Part shown: positions 12,901 through 24,987 of the stretch, piece by piece
Position numbering within the stretch: position 1 is the first letter of the stretch
Layout: each line of letters starts with the position of its first letter
Assembly: GCF_014898815.1 (NCBI RefSeq)
Contig: NW_026515543.1
Coordinates: forward strand, 4,402,001-4,466,000
Length of the DNA: 64,000 nucleotides
DNA from: Panonychus citri
Lineage: Eukaryota > Arthropoda > Arachnida > Trombidiformes > Tetranychidae
Direction of reading: 5' to 3'
Made by a program: the position numbers and the translations under genes
Notes under the pieces: model-generated
What the model saw: only the letters and a program-made list of their open reading frames with translations
The model's database searches: none
What the model was told of the DNA's origin: nothing

Positions 12901-14396
12901 AAAATATTATATATTTGGAGGCCTCTGATTGATTAACTTAATTAATGTTAACTTGATGTAATAAGATTGATTGTTAACTGATGATCAACTAATAGTATCG
13001 TCAATTGATTAGTTTCCTTGATTAACTTTGTTTTGTTTTCATTTGAATAACAAGATAATTTAAAATTCATTAGCCACCTTGAAACAATTTAAATTGAAAC
13101 ATTTAATTTAGTTTACCGATTACATGGAGACTAATTTAAGCAATTAATTAATGATATTAATGATTATTTACATAATAATGATGGTGATTAACCTCTAATG
13201 ACTTTTTTTTTTGATAAAATTTTGTCTTCCCTTTAATTAACTTTAAATTAATAAGGAATCACAATGATAATCATAATCGTAACTGGTTAAATTGTCAACT
13301 GTAACCTGAATCGTTAATTTAATTAAAGAGAAAGGCAAGTGAATTAATTGTTTACAGTTTTAATTATAATATTAGTTTGATAAAGTTTATTGGCTTAATT
13401 AACTAATCAATCAGTTAATTGTGATGGGAAATCAAATTTAGCAACAGTAACAAGTTGTAAAAAGTTTTTCTTTACAAATCAATGATGATCAAGTTATAGA
13501 GTTGGTCAAATGTGAGATGAAGGTCAATGTTGATGAAGATGAGGATGAGGATGAAGATGAAGATGATGAAGATACATCTGCCATTAGGTGAGTCCATTAG
13601 GTGAGGCGATAACTATTACAAAGTAAATTAAAAAGTATAACAGCAAATTCACAAAGACAATCAAAGTTAATCAAAAGGAGGAGGATGATAAGAGTTAAGG
13701 AGAGAGATGCTCATCTTCATTGAAGTTATTACGAAGTTTTCATCCTCATCTTCATGATCAACAGATGTAAACACTATGTACACAAAAGTAAACAATCAAC
13801 AGGGAAACAATTAACTAACCAAATCAAATCAAGAAAAGCCAATTACAAATATTAATTGAAACAATTTTAAGCTTTACACTTGAGCCTCTTTAACAAATTT
13901 ACAAATGTAATAAGTTAATTAATTTGGTTACCTGAACAACTTAATTAAAATGATTGATTTATTTGCTACCAAAGTGTAAAAATTATGTAACAACAATTTA
14001 CTGATTCTCTTAAATTGTCACAATTTGATATCTACAAGGTGCTGATGATAATAATTAAAAGCAACATTTGATTAACTTCCGTTGGGTGTGTTGTTATCAT
14101 TGATTGAAGAAGTCGAGGAAAAAAGTTCTAACCTTTAATTGTTTTCCAGATTTTGACGACAATTAAGTGCAAGTGACAATTAAACAACAAGATAAAGACA
14201 CCGACGCCCTTGTTACCTTAGCAATATGATTGGTAAATTGTAAACAATTAAAACTAATGATGATATAATATCAACATAATACGAGAAACTTAAAGTTATC
14301 ATTTGGTTTATTTTTTTTTTCTTCAAAAATTTATTTGTTTTGCTTTTTTATGTTGTAAACTTTTAACTACATCGGTTTGAAGTTTTTGACCTGAAG

Positions 14397-14461
14397 ACGA
14401 TGACGATCCCCGATTGAGGCCAAAATCTATTCTCGAACGGTCTAGTGGTAGAGGTCAACAG
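14397..14461 (+). other. Exon-like pocket of uncertain status
   Basis: Between CTGAAG and CAACAG|GTGAAA lies a 65-base open stretch, richer in G and C than its surroundings, that would encode an acidic then basic peptide (DDDPRLRPKSILERSS...). The donor is acceptable and the acceptor weak. The minus strand is also open. It contains TGAGGCCA, which recurs in nearby non-coding DNA, so a regulatory element is at least as likely as an exon. Confidence 0.2.
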
Positions 14462-17400
14462 GTGAAATTGATGATAAGGATGATAAAATTATCTTCATAA
14501 TTCATCGTCCGAAACGATCCTTTGTTTATTATTATCATAACAAAGTTATTAGTTAATTGTTAGATTAAAAAACTTCAGGAATCACGGATAACAAACATTT
14601 CCTTTGTTTATTTTGTTAACTATTTGTTTAACCTGGAAATCATATTTATCATCCTCATCCTCATCATCATCTTCATCTCCATCTCCACCATCATCTTCAT
14701 TATCCTGCTTTAATCATTACAATCAATTTTGATTGTTGCAAGTCATCATTTGATTTGTTGTATTAGCATTTGAAAATACAGTTTAATCAACATTTATAAG
14801 ATTAACCGACTAATCAATAAATTTTTGAATTAAATATTTTCAATATAGGATTAATTATGATAATCAACTGATCATGATTAGTTTCAACTACTAATTTAAC
14901 TAATCAAGGAGGGTTATCAAACAATAATCAAAGTCTCTTATTGAAATATTTGAACCTCATTAATTAATTATTAATTATAATGATTGTTTATCATGTAATC
15001 ACCTTGTCTTTTAATACAATTTGTTTAATATAAGAAAAAAATAATCTAACCAAATCAACTAATCACTAACCATTGATAAGTATTAACAATTTAATATCGA
15101 AATAAGTAAATTGTGGCCTCATCATCTTAATCGTCATCATATCGCTTGAGGCGATAGTCAAAAAATCTGAGGCCAATTTGTTTGTTATAAAATGACAGGT
15201 ATCAGATATTCAATTGACTTTGGTGAGAGTGTGTGTATCTTAATTGTTACAATTAACTAATCAATTAAGCTCGATGGTCATTCGTAATATTATTTCCAAT
15301 GTTATTAATAATGAACATGTTGGGAAACATTGATTAAGATGATTATTAATACGATGCCAGCTGATGAAGATGATAATTTAAAAGGATCAAGTCAAGTTGA
15401 TTTGTTGGCACGTTAACTCGTGATTCTGATCTAACGTTAAGTCCAGTCTATCTTTCGGGTTGATTGTTTATAAATCCAGTTGATTGTGGTTCATGAATAG
15501 TCATCTCTCAGTAGCATCAGCAATCAACTAATCACAAGGAGGAGGAAAACAACGAACCAAATTAAAATTAATTTCAATCTGTTATTACCCATAGATCATG
15601 ATGTTAACATATGAAAGATTATGATTAACATTTGATTGTTTCACTTAATTAAAGGTTAGGTGTTAACCCTTTTCTCCCATCTAAGAGATATTATATACTT
15701 TAAATTGTTAATTGTTGGATAATAATCAAGTTAATCACGTTAAATTTATATAATAATCACATTTGATATTGAAAAGTTACTTTTATATGTTATTTTGTTT
15801 TCGGTTAAATTTATTTACTTTTTGTTGATTGTTTCAGTTGATTATGATTAACATTATGATGAGCACCTTTTAATTTAATGAGGTAATTTATTTTTCTCCT
15901 TCGTAGTTAATTCAGCAATTTATTAATTCTGATTGTTTACTGTGTGTGTGTGTGTGTGTATGTTTGCTGATGATTTCTTGTTAATTGTGATCATAAAATT
16001 TGATAACTTTGACTTTAAATTTAGTCTTTAAATTTGTAATTAATTTTTACAATTTTCTAATTTGATTATTATTTAACAGGTAAGGAGTTTATGTTCACAA
16101 TTTAAATAAATTATCATCATAAACAATTTACTTATTATCTGTTTAACAATCAAACTTTTAGATTCAACGATTCAATGTCAATACATGTAAAGTATTATAA
16201 GATTGACCATTAACTGGACAATCATCATCAATAAGATTATGATGATGATAAGGAAGGATAAAAGTATAATAAAGTTTTTATCTGAATGACCAAGTGCCAA
16301 TGGTCAATCGTTAATGTCTTAAGTTTTACAGACTTAGCCCCTTATACAGGTAAAGGTTAGGTCATTAATGGTCAATACTGGTGAATGGTGTGTTCAACAA
16401 AAAGCATCATTGGGATAACAACAACAATCAGTTTGAATTGTTGTTTATTTCAAAGAGTTGACCCTTCCTTGTGAGTCCTTTTCTTAGACTGGACACCTAT
16501 TATTATCTTCATTCATATGCTTACGATGATGATAATAATATAAACGCAGCTGATTTTTTCTCCTCAATGACCAACCGATGACCAATGCAAGTAGTTGAAA
16601 GGAATGTCTTAAAAAGGCTAAAAGATTAAAGGATCGGAAGTAAAAGTTGTGAATAACTTTAACCTTCAAATGTCCAGTGTCCAGTCTCTCTCTCTCTCTC
16701 TCTCTCTTGTCACCAAATCTTTTCCTTCCTAAGTGGTCAGTTCCTACTAACACATTACCAATAATCATCTTACTCTTCCTCTTTTTCATCTGTTACTATT
16801 ATCACTACTTTTCTGGGCTTGTACCTTTATTATGTGTCTCCAGGTATTGATACTTGACCATTGGTCATTTTAATCAATTCTCAAAGTGTACATTTATTGT
16901 GACTAATAATAATAGTAAATATCTGGACAATAAATGTTTCATTGAAAAAAAAACTTATGTTAGAGCAAAAATAAATATCATTCAAATTGATTTCAGGAAT
17001 TTCAATTGTTGCTGATTGTTGGTTGTTGATTGTGATTAGATTTTGATTGTCACTTTGTATTTATATTCAAAGCAACATTATTATTAACATGATCACTTTT
17101 GTTTGTTAATATTAACAATCAAATCATTTAAATGTTTTACTTTGTTACTTATTACAAACTTTACAAATGTTGAAAAGTTAATTGTTAATCATTTTTGATG
17201 ATAATTATTTGAAATTTCATGTTCCTTTTAATTGTAAACTAAACCATGTGGTTGATTGAAATGATTACAGGTAAAAATGAGATGAAAAAATTAACAAAGT
17301 GATTTATGATTAATGATCCATGGCAATTAAATTAAATCAATTGTTTAATTTGTACTTGAAATCAGTAAGGATGAAGTAACAATCAAAGAGATGAACAATT

Positions 17401-17844
17401 TTTTAATCAACCATCTCGAAATGATCACAATTAACTCATCAAATCAACACAATCATCTGAAACCTTAAATCGCCAGCAATCTGTTAATTCATTTAATTGT
17501 GATGATGATTAACAGTAAATTAATAACAATCAAGAAAATCACTCGAAATCAAATGAACCTTGAATATTAAAAACAATTTGCTGTTAAAATGATGAGACAA
17601 ATGCTTGCAATCAAAACAGTTGATTGTTATTAATAACAATCAACTAATTCAGTTGATGAACTAAAAAATATGATGATCAAAAAACTTGAAGCTCAATTAA
17701 TAGGATAAGAAAGTTAAACATGATCAATTTAGTTAACTAGTTATTATTATATCTTTGGAGGCGTCAATAGTTTCCTACAGGTTGTTAATATACCTGTTGA
17801 AACAATCTTCCCACGCTGAGATACCCGGTATATTAAACACACTG

Positions 17845-17866
17845 TACTTACCTGTACAGGTAAGTA
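17845..17866. promoter_or_regulatory. Perfect 22-bp palindrome of two CAGGTAAG-type sites
   Basis: The two halves are TACTTACCTGT and its exact reverse complement, giving back-to-back ACCTG/CAGGT sites. Words of the CAGGTA type are recognised in insects by Zelda-like and ZEB/Snail-like zinc-finger proteins (known of those families). Whether any factor binds here is inference. Confidence 0.4.
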
Positions 17867-19870
17867 TGTGTAAGTAAACACAACAACAACCAACACACAC
17901 ACACACCACACGTTTACAAGATGTTAACATTGACTCTGATTGGGTTTGGTAGTTAAGGTAATCCCAAAACAGGTAAAAACTTAAATTGTAACTTAAATCA
18001 CTTTACTCATTCATCAATATTATCATTAACTAATCACTTGGTCACAATCAGTTAACAATTTCATTTAATCATTTCAATTGTCCAAACAATTAGCCGCTCA
18101 TTTTAACCTAATATTAAAATTTATCCTAGTAATTAAAGGCTCATTTGATTAGATTAGTAAATTAGTTAAGTTAATTGGTTCTAATTTAATGTTTTATGTA
18201 CCAAATGGTTTCTAATGGTAAATAATTTCAATTGTTGATTACCTGATAACTTTGATTATTGATTAATTTTTTTCTTGTTTTTTTCGACTTCCTTTTTTTG
18301 ATTATAATCTAAACAATCAGCTGATTTCTGAATTTGAAATATTTTCATTCTCTTGATTAAATCACAATCAAATAAGTTAATTAGAACTACCTGTTAATTG
18401 TTATGCATTAATTGAATTAAATTAAAACCTCAGAGGCCGTTGACTTGATAATTTTTACTCTGTGATGAAGAGGATGAAGATGATTATGATTGTAAAAGAT
18501 GATGAAGATGATGAGGATGATGAGGAAGGGTAAATTGAAAGGTATTACGATGAAGATTAAGATGATAATGATGATAATTCCCACTCTCTCTCTCTCTCTC
18601 TCTCTCTCTATTAATGATTACTACCACTCACACAATTCATTGATTAACCAAATTCAACCAACACATGAAAAGATTTCATTCTTACTGTGATAATGATTGA
18701 TTATATTAATTTTAAGTTCATCATAATGATTAACATCATCATTTGATTGGATCAATAACCCGATCATGATGATTAGAAGGAGAAACAAATTAATTTTCAA
18801 TTATTGGTCATTTGTTTTCATTACGATTGATATTTTCATGCAAAATATTTGATCGTTGATGATTTAATTTTCATTGATTGTAAATTGATTTCAATGAAAC
18901 GAGAAAACTTTTCAATAATTGCATAATTACAACAGTTTTTACGTCAATTACTATTCATGGTCAACTAATTGGTTTCTCTCAATGATATTCATATTTATAA
19001 ATCTGTTGATTAGTTAATTGTAAATGATAATCAAAATGTTAATCGTGATAACTATTAACATAAATTTGATCTTTTTTTTTTCATTAACTATTGATGTATA
19101 TTGGAAAAGGTGTTCAGGTTAACATGAAAAGGATTGAGGAGGTTAGATGATGAAATGAAGGGTTAACTGAAGGTGGGTGGGTGGTGGGCTGATAGGTAGG
19201 TAGAAAGGTAGGAAATGTAGTGGGTTGATGAGGCGTCAATGATCAGCTTACCATGGGCGGGTAAAGGGTCAGCGTTGCTTCAGTGGGTCAACACAATGAG
19301 AGAGGAATCAATGAAATTGAACAAAAAAGTGGACATTATATTATTTTGGAGGTTGAGGTGAAGGAGGGAGGTGGGAGGGAGAGAAGGAGAGAGGAACCAC
19401 TTTGACTCTTCATCCTTTCTTTTCATCTTTTCATCTTTTCACTTTTTTTTTTTTCTATTCTATTTGTATCTTTGAAAGAGATGAAGAGAAAATTTCACTT
19501 CTTTTATCTTCTTCTCATTTACCTTGACCCATCAACCGTTAAGAAGCATAAGAAGTGGGAGGAGGTGGAGTTGATGGTGACGGTGGTGGTGGTGGTGTCT
19601 CTATGGTGGTGATGGTGGAAACTCCTCTTTAATATGAGAAAAGCAGAAATTATTTTGTCCAGTAAGGGTCAGTGTAAGAGGATAAAGAAGATCAATTCAT
19701 TGAAGAAAAATTGGAAAAATTAAAATGAATGATGATAAAAGAGGAGGAGGAGGAGAGAGGGAGGTGGAAGGTGGGAAAAGAGGAGGTGAGAGTGAATCAT
19801 CCGAGTAGTTATAGTAATAGTTAGTAGCTTAATATAAGTAAAGGTCACAAATGTCACTAATAACAGGGGT

Positions 19871-19874
<4 letters not shown>

Positions 19875-19908
<34 letters not shown>
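19875..19908. repeat. (AG)n microsatellite
   Basis: Uninterrupted AG units in non-coding DNA. Confidence 0.9.
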
Positions 19909-19910
<2 letters not shown>

Positions 19911-21813
19911 AGTGTCCGAAAGCTCCTTATGGTCACTTTATCCTCTTCTCGTCGATGTCTCGTCTCTTTTGGTCAGTTTTCTGAAGGGAAAAAAGGACAA
20001 AGTCAAAGGTAAAAGTGACCAAAAGGAGTTTGTATGTATACAGATAATTTTACCATTTCATTTATCCATCTCTCTGGGTGACCTTTAAACCTTTAATCAT
20101 CATCTTCATCCACCATCACAATCACCTCCACCTCCCTTTTTACCCTTTCACCTCATACCTGTGTTGTTGTTGTTGTTGTGTTGATCTATTGTTATTTGTT
20201 ATGGTCAAGAAGGGAAATAATAAAAATCTTTTCTTTCTCAAGTTTATTGGTCATCCTTTTCTGTTTATCAACTCGTCATCATGATGATAATATTAAATAT
20301 CTTTCACTCTCTCATGATCCCACTCCGCCTCCTCTTCCATATCCTTTTACACTGAGGTGTTTCTTTGGGAGGGAAAAGGTAACAATTATTACTCTCTATC
20401 ATTGATGAGTTATTATTATCATATGGGAGGAAGATAAAAGGAGGAGTAAAGAGGAAGATGATGATGATGATGATGATGAGAAATTGAGCAAGATTAAGTT
20501 ACCATAGAACGAAAAGAAAGAGGAGAAAGAGGAGAAAACAAATTCCATCACAATCAAAGACTTTGATTGAGTTAAATTGTTATCAATTGTAATTATGGTC
20601 AATCTGTAACAATCGATTGATTGTTATTCTCAATCAATGAAACAATTGAATGAATATCACTTGATGAGTTGATTAATTATCAATTTGAATCCAAATACAC
20701 GTGGATTAAGTGTTTAAACAATTTATTCCTGGGTTTCAACAACAATAATCAATTTGGTAAATTGTTACAGACAGATTAGTTGATTATTAATTACAATTGT
20801 AATTACTGATCACAGTTGGGATGTTGTTGTTGCTATAAACAACACCATCAACCACCACCACCAACAACAACATCACCACCGGTATTGGTCACGATGTTTA
20901 AGTTAATTGTTAAAAATTATAAGTACAATCAGTTTTAACTATGGAAGCTCTTGATCAAGTTAATTGTTATTAACAAACAATCAGTGCAAATACAAATAAG
21001 CAAATGTTATCACAGATAATGTACAACATGTGAGGTACAGGTAATTGTTAAACTTTGTGTTTTTCAATTATCTTTTTGCAACAATCAATTGATTGTAATC
21101 AATTTGCTCTTTTCTCTTGGAAATTTAATTTTCTCAACAACGATCAACCCATTGGGTTTGTTAATTGATTTTTATTTTTCGCAACCACAGTTTGGGTTAA
21201 TTGTTGAACCATTAATTTAGTTTAGAAATCAATTTGTTAAAGTTTCTTACTTTTTGCACTTTTCCTTGATTGTTGTGGTTAAATTGTAACAATTTATTTC
21301 TCATTTGATTCGGTTTTGGTTTTGGTTTTGGTTTACCACCAAAAGTCAATTGATTTTGAAAAGGTTGACATTTAATTAACTAAATTGTTGATCATTATAA
21401 TGATAATTTGCTGGTTTATATTTAATTTGATTGTTTGCCTTTTGATTTACTTTGATTTTTTTTCAATCATTTACAATTTATTATATTGATTGAGTTTTAT
21501 ATTTCAATTGAGATTTGTTGATGATAAGTTAATGATTAACAATCAAATAATCATTGATGATGGTGGGATATGATGTTGATTATGATCAACTGTTCAACAA
21601 TCAACTGATAATCAATTGTGTGATTAACTGATTACGTTGTTTAGTATCAAGTTTAAAATTGGATATTCAGTTGATTGTGTTACTGTTAAAACTTTGATTA
21701 TTATCCGTGATGAGATGTTGATTATGATTATCAAAGTTGATTATCACGAGATAATTATCATCATCCCTATCATCTTGGTTTTGTCAAGATTAAATCAGTC
21801 CCTAACAATTAGT

Positions 21814-22562
21814 TGAAGGGTTATAGTTAAATTCGGATTAGGTCAATCAAAAGATCGCATTAAGCCCTACACTTAATTTATAATTCGGATACTGGATTGT
21901 CACTTAGGTGGGTGATTACTTTAACTTTTATTTAACCTTTGAATCGATTCAAACAAACAGAACAAAATTCAATCAGCCACAAATCGTCCTTGCACTTAAT
22001 TGATACAATAAACAGAACAAAATCAAATTCAATCAGCCACGAATCTTTCTCGCACTTAATTGATACAACTGACACAATTTCAGTTAAACACAAATTTTGC
22101 TAACTACTACGTTAGACTTTACCATTCAAGCAATTATCACCTTTGTAATTAACTTGAGTACGATTTTATTCAAAAATCAAAACACAAAAGAAAAGGGTTG
22201 ACAACTTTAAGGGACTGAAGCACAGGTTAAGTGCAGCAAAAAGTGTGTCCAATTGATTTGGATCATTGCTATTTAACTGTTTTAACAAGGAAAAGGAAAT
22301 AAGAAAAGAATTCGAAATAGTTGAGATCAACTAATAACCACATATTAGATTAAACTAAATTAACTGAATTAATTCACTTGAGAATTAAACAAGGAAAAGG
22401 AACAATAGAAAAAAGGAAAGAACATTAAAGAAAAGAATAGAAAATCTTAAGGGTCGATTTCTAATTGTCAATTGTAACATAAGAGGGAAATTTGAATATA
22501 TGAAAATAAGAAAATTAAATGAAAATTAATTAGTTTGAACTGATTAAATTGAGAGGGTAACA
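21814..22562 (-). repeat. 3' LTR of the Ty3/Gypsy element
   Basis: About 749 bp, matching 31227-31972. It contains an internal imperfect tandem duplication of about 58 bp (about 21955-22070, units sharing CAATCAGCCAC and GCACTTAATTGATACAA), also present in the other LTR. Just inside it (22577-22588) is a short run that is AAAAGCCGGGGG in element orientation, the nearest thing to a polypurine tract, though it is not directly adjacent to the LTR. Confidence 0.92.
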
Positions 22563-22710
22563 ATTAACCCTACAAACCCCCGGCTTTTGACCAAGACACT
22601 CTTTCAATTTAATCAACAAACTCATGGGTTCCAATCGTCCCAGTCTTTAGCAGTGTTTGTATCTTCTTTTCATCCTTTGCTTCTTCAGAACTTTCAGATT
22701 TTCTGAAGTT

Positions 22711-24135
22711 TCAGAACTTTAGATTCACTTGGATTTTGGTCCAATTTGATTGATTCGACTTCTTCGGTTCAGGATCTTGACGAAGTAGATGAGGATAATG
22801 TTTAAGAGCAGGATATTTCTTTGTCTTGTCGATTTGGAATTTCAGAGAAGAGAGAGAATGATCATTGATGATCTTTTCTTTTTGATCCTCATCGGTGAGT
22901 TCATCATATCTTTGTTGAAAAAGAACTTTCAATAGATCTTGATCAGGATAACAGCATTTTTCTTCTTCATATTGATGAATATGTTTAATTCGAGGATTTT
23001 GTTTCCACTGTTGAGGCCAAGTTAGTCGATTATTCTTGACTTCATAATCAAAATAGTAAAGAAGAGCACAGGTAATGTTATTCGAACATGTAGTTGTAAC
23101 ATTTTTAAAGTGGATTCCATCTTGAGAAGCTTCAACAAATTGTTCAATTGATTCATGTTGCAAGAGATAAAGTCTCAATGCGGTGATAGCTTCAACAACA
23201 GGAGAATGAGGGTCACTTGTAATAACATAAGTGAGTGAACCAAGGTAGGCAATTGTTTGCATATTCATAGGTGATGAATAAATGGAGTAATAATTATTAA
23301 TATCTCTCATTAGTGGTAGGAGTTCATTAATTTCTGGCTTTGATAATCCAAGAAATTTCAATTGATTGATGATTCCATAACCAACAATACGAGTAGCACA
23401 AACAAAATATTGGAGAACTTGATCACGAACAGTTCGTAAGTTTCTTGCAAATTTGAAATCTTTTCTTTGTAATCCATGGAAATTATAATCCAAGAATTCG
23501 ACTTCAGGGTATCTTACGAATGTTTCATAAATAACTTTGTAGTTACCATCGACGATAGTTACCCACACAGGTCGAGGTTTAACAGTATTTCCTTCTCGAA
23601 TTCGAACACAGAAGGAATTGAAACAGAAAATAGTTTCTTTAGATTCACACGATTTAGCAGCTTCTTTAATCGCATTGATATGTTCAGGGGATAAATTTGG
23701 CATTACCGCTTTGGGTCTGTTGAACCATGAAGATGCTAAATTTTTACGACGTTCATCTCGTTGTATCATTGATGATGTTTTAACTGAGATTTTAGGTGGA
23801 GAATAGTCACAATCTTTGTTAATAGCTGATGGAAATTTCAATAACTTTTCAACAGCTTCCATTCGTTTATCTTCAGGTAATAATTCAAATGGATTGATCC
23901 GTATAAATGGAGAATCGGGATCTTCAATATTTGGGGTATATAAAACAATTGAACTTGCATCTGAATTGACAGAATCGTTGTCATCATCACAACCTTTTTG
24001 ATAATATCGCCATTTAGTAGATGCTTGTAATAAGTATTCAGGAATTTTTGAACATCTTGAATAGGGGTGATTGGCTGCACCAATTTCAACAGGAAAATTT
24101 GATGTTGATGGAACATCTAATTCAATTAAATACTT
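22711..24135 (-). pseudogene. Accessory ORF of the retrotransposon, exonuclease-like segment
   Basis: This frame is open from about 24135 to the stop at 22711 (474 codons); the first Met in it is at 23862, so the true start lies upstream, probably across a frameshift. Counting from that Met, about residues 77-235 follow the layout of DEDDh 3'-5' exonucleases of the REXO/ISG20 type: a beta strand at the ExoI position, FVRYPEVEFLDYNFHGL (like FVRP...DY.T..SGI), VGYGIINQLKFL (like VGH...NDLK.L) and HSPVVEAITALRLYLL (like H.S.EDA.AAL.LY). The catalytic acids appear substituted: ExoI D.E reads N.F, the ExoII acid reads Q and the ExoIII acid reads E. The C-terminal third is charged and unrecognised. 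The assignment is by eye. It is not pol and has no envelope features. Confidence 0.55.
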
Positions 24136-24466
24136 TCAGTTTCAGCCAATGGTGTTGTTGGATCTTTGAGATCATATAATTATTCCACCAATTATTAGAT
24201 AAATTTGATTGAGCTCGAATAGCAAATGGATTTAATCGAGGGTCATCAGGATTTTTGTTTCTTTCTTGAGTGAGAAAAGCAATAACTTGGTGTTTCTGTT
24301 TCCAAGTTTCAGGTAAAGACAATTCAGGTTGACGAGCTTTGAGATGTGGAGGAAATAAGCTGGCAAGTGATCTTGGCTTATTGTTGAGTTCACATCTAAT
24401 TGGTCCAGCGAGAAAAGGTAAATTTAAATCTTTATCAAAATAGTAATTAACAGGACCTTTCGACAA
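24122..24466 (-). pseudogene. Accessory region of the retrotransposon, middle fragment
   Basis: A 114-codon open frame between the zinc-finger piece and the exonuclease-like piece, in a third frame. It reads as a plausible soluble protein (Pro/Lys/Asn-rich) with no domain I recognise. The likeliest reading is that it and its neighbours at 24424-24924 and 22711-24135 are parts of one former accessory protein separated by small frameshifts (inference). Confidence 0.45.
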
Positions 24467-24924
24467 TTCTTTACATGGAAAGAGTATTGTTCATATTGAA
24501 CTTTGTCACAGCACCAAAGACGATTACAAATGAAAGTAGATTCATTGTAGAATTTAACAAGATTTGGATCCTTGAGGGAAATGATCTCTGGATACTTAAG
24601 ATAATGAGAAGAAAACAAGAGACATTTTTCATTAATACAAAGAAACTCATTAGAAGATTTAGGTTTTTCTAATTTGGCGTCAAAAATCGTTTTTCTTAAC
24701 CATCCAGTACAATTAGTACAATAGATTCGACAGCAATTAGAACAATTAACAGGAGAAATTGAAATTTGTTCGCACAGAAAACAGAATTGAATTAATAACG
24801 ATTTTAAATCAGGGTGAAGAACTTGAGCTCTTGTTAGACCTTTAGGAAGTGAAGAGAAATCTAGAATCGAAGTATCTTCAATAACATTGATTTGGATCTT
24901 TTCTTTATAAATCGGATGTACCAA
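24424..24924 (-). pseudogene. Accessory region of the retrotransposon, RING/TRAF-like zinc-finger fragment
   Basis: The open frame has a dense Cys pattern. One cluster begins CFLC and continues NCSNCCRIYCTNC, followed about 30 residues later by CINEKC, giving the paired-Cys spacing of a RING or other treble-clef finger. Further on, WCCDKVQYEQYSFHVKNC has the Cys-x11-His-x3-Cys ending of TRAF/SIAH-type zinc fingers. RING plus TRAF-type fingers occur together in ubiquitin ligases of the TRAF and SIAH families (known). Function here is inference. The frame begins without an ATG, so its N-terminus is probably in another frame upstream. Confidence 0.5.
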
Positions 24925-24987
24925 TTTTCCAATTTATCGTAATGTTCCAAATCTTTATCCAAATTTTGACGAATTTGTTTAAATGTT

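Larger units (their letters stand above)
9971..21813. other. Long mostly non-coding stretch with recurring short motifs
   Basis: Nearly 12 kb without a gene I can support, apart from the small exon-like pocket at 14397-14461. It contains microsatellites (CT at 16683-16707 and 18585-18608, AG at 19875-19908), a G-rich segment around 10780-10840, a TGACCA-rich segment at 16200-16870, repeated GAGGC-type words (such as 10401, 14416, 15148, 17758, 19229) and a 22-bp palindrome at 17845-17866. The pattern resembles regulatory or intronic DNA, but that is inference. Confidence 0.5.

Noticed and set aside
14433..14475. tRNA-like word TCTAGTGGTAGAGGTC
   Set aside because: It resembles a D-arm but no anticodon arm, T-loop or acceptor pairing follows.
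21800..21813. Target-site duplication of the LTR element (AATTAG versus AATTAA)
   Set aside because: The flanking bases agree only partly, and the AACAATTA word is common in this window and also present at the LTR ends, so the match is not informative.
22711..24924. Accessory region as a retroviral-type envelope gene
   Set aside because: No signal peptide, no long transmembrane segment and no furin-type site; the Cys pattern fits intracellular zinc fingers instead.
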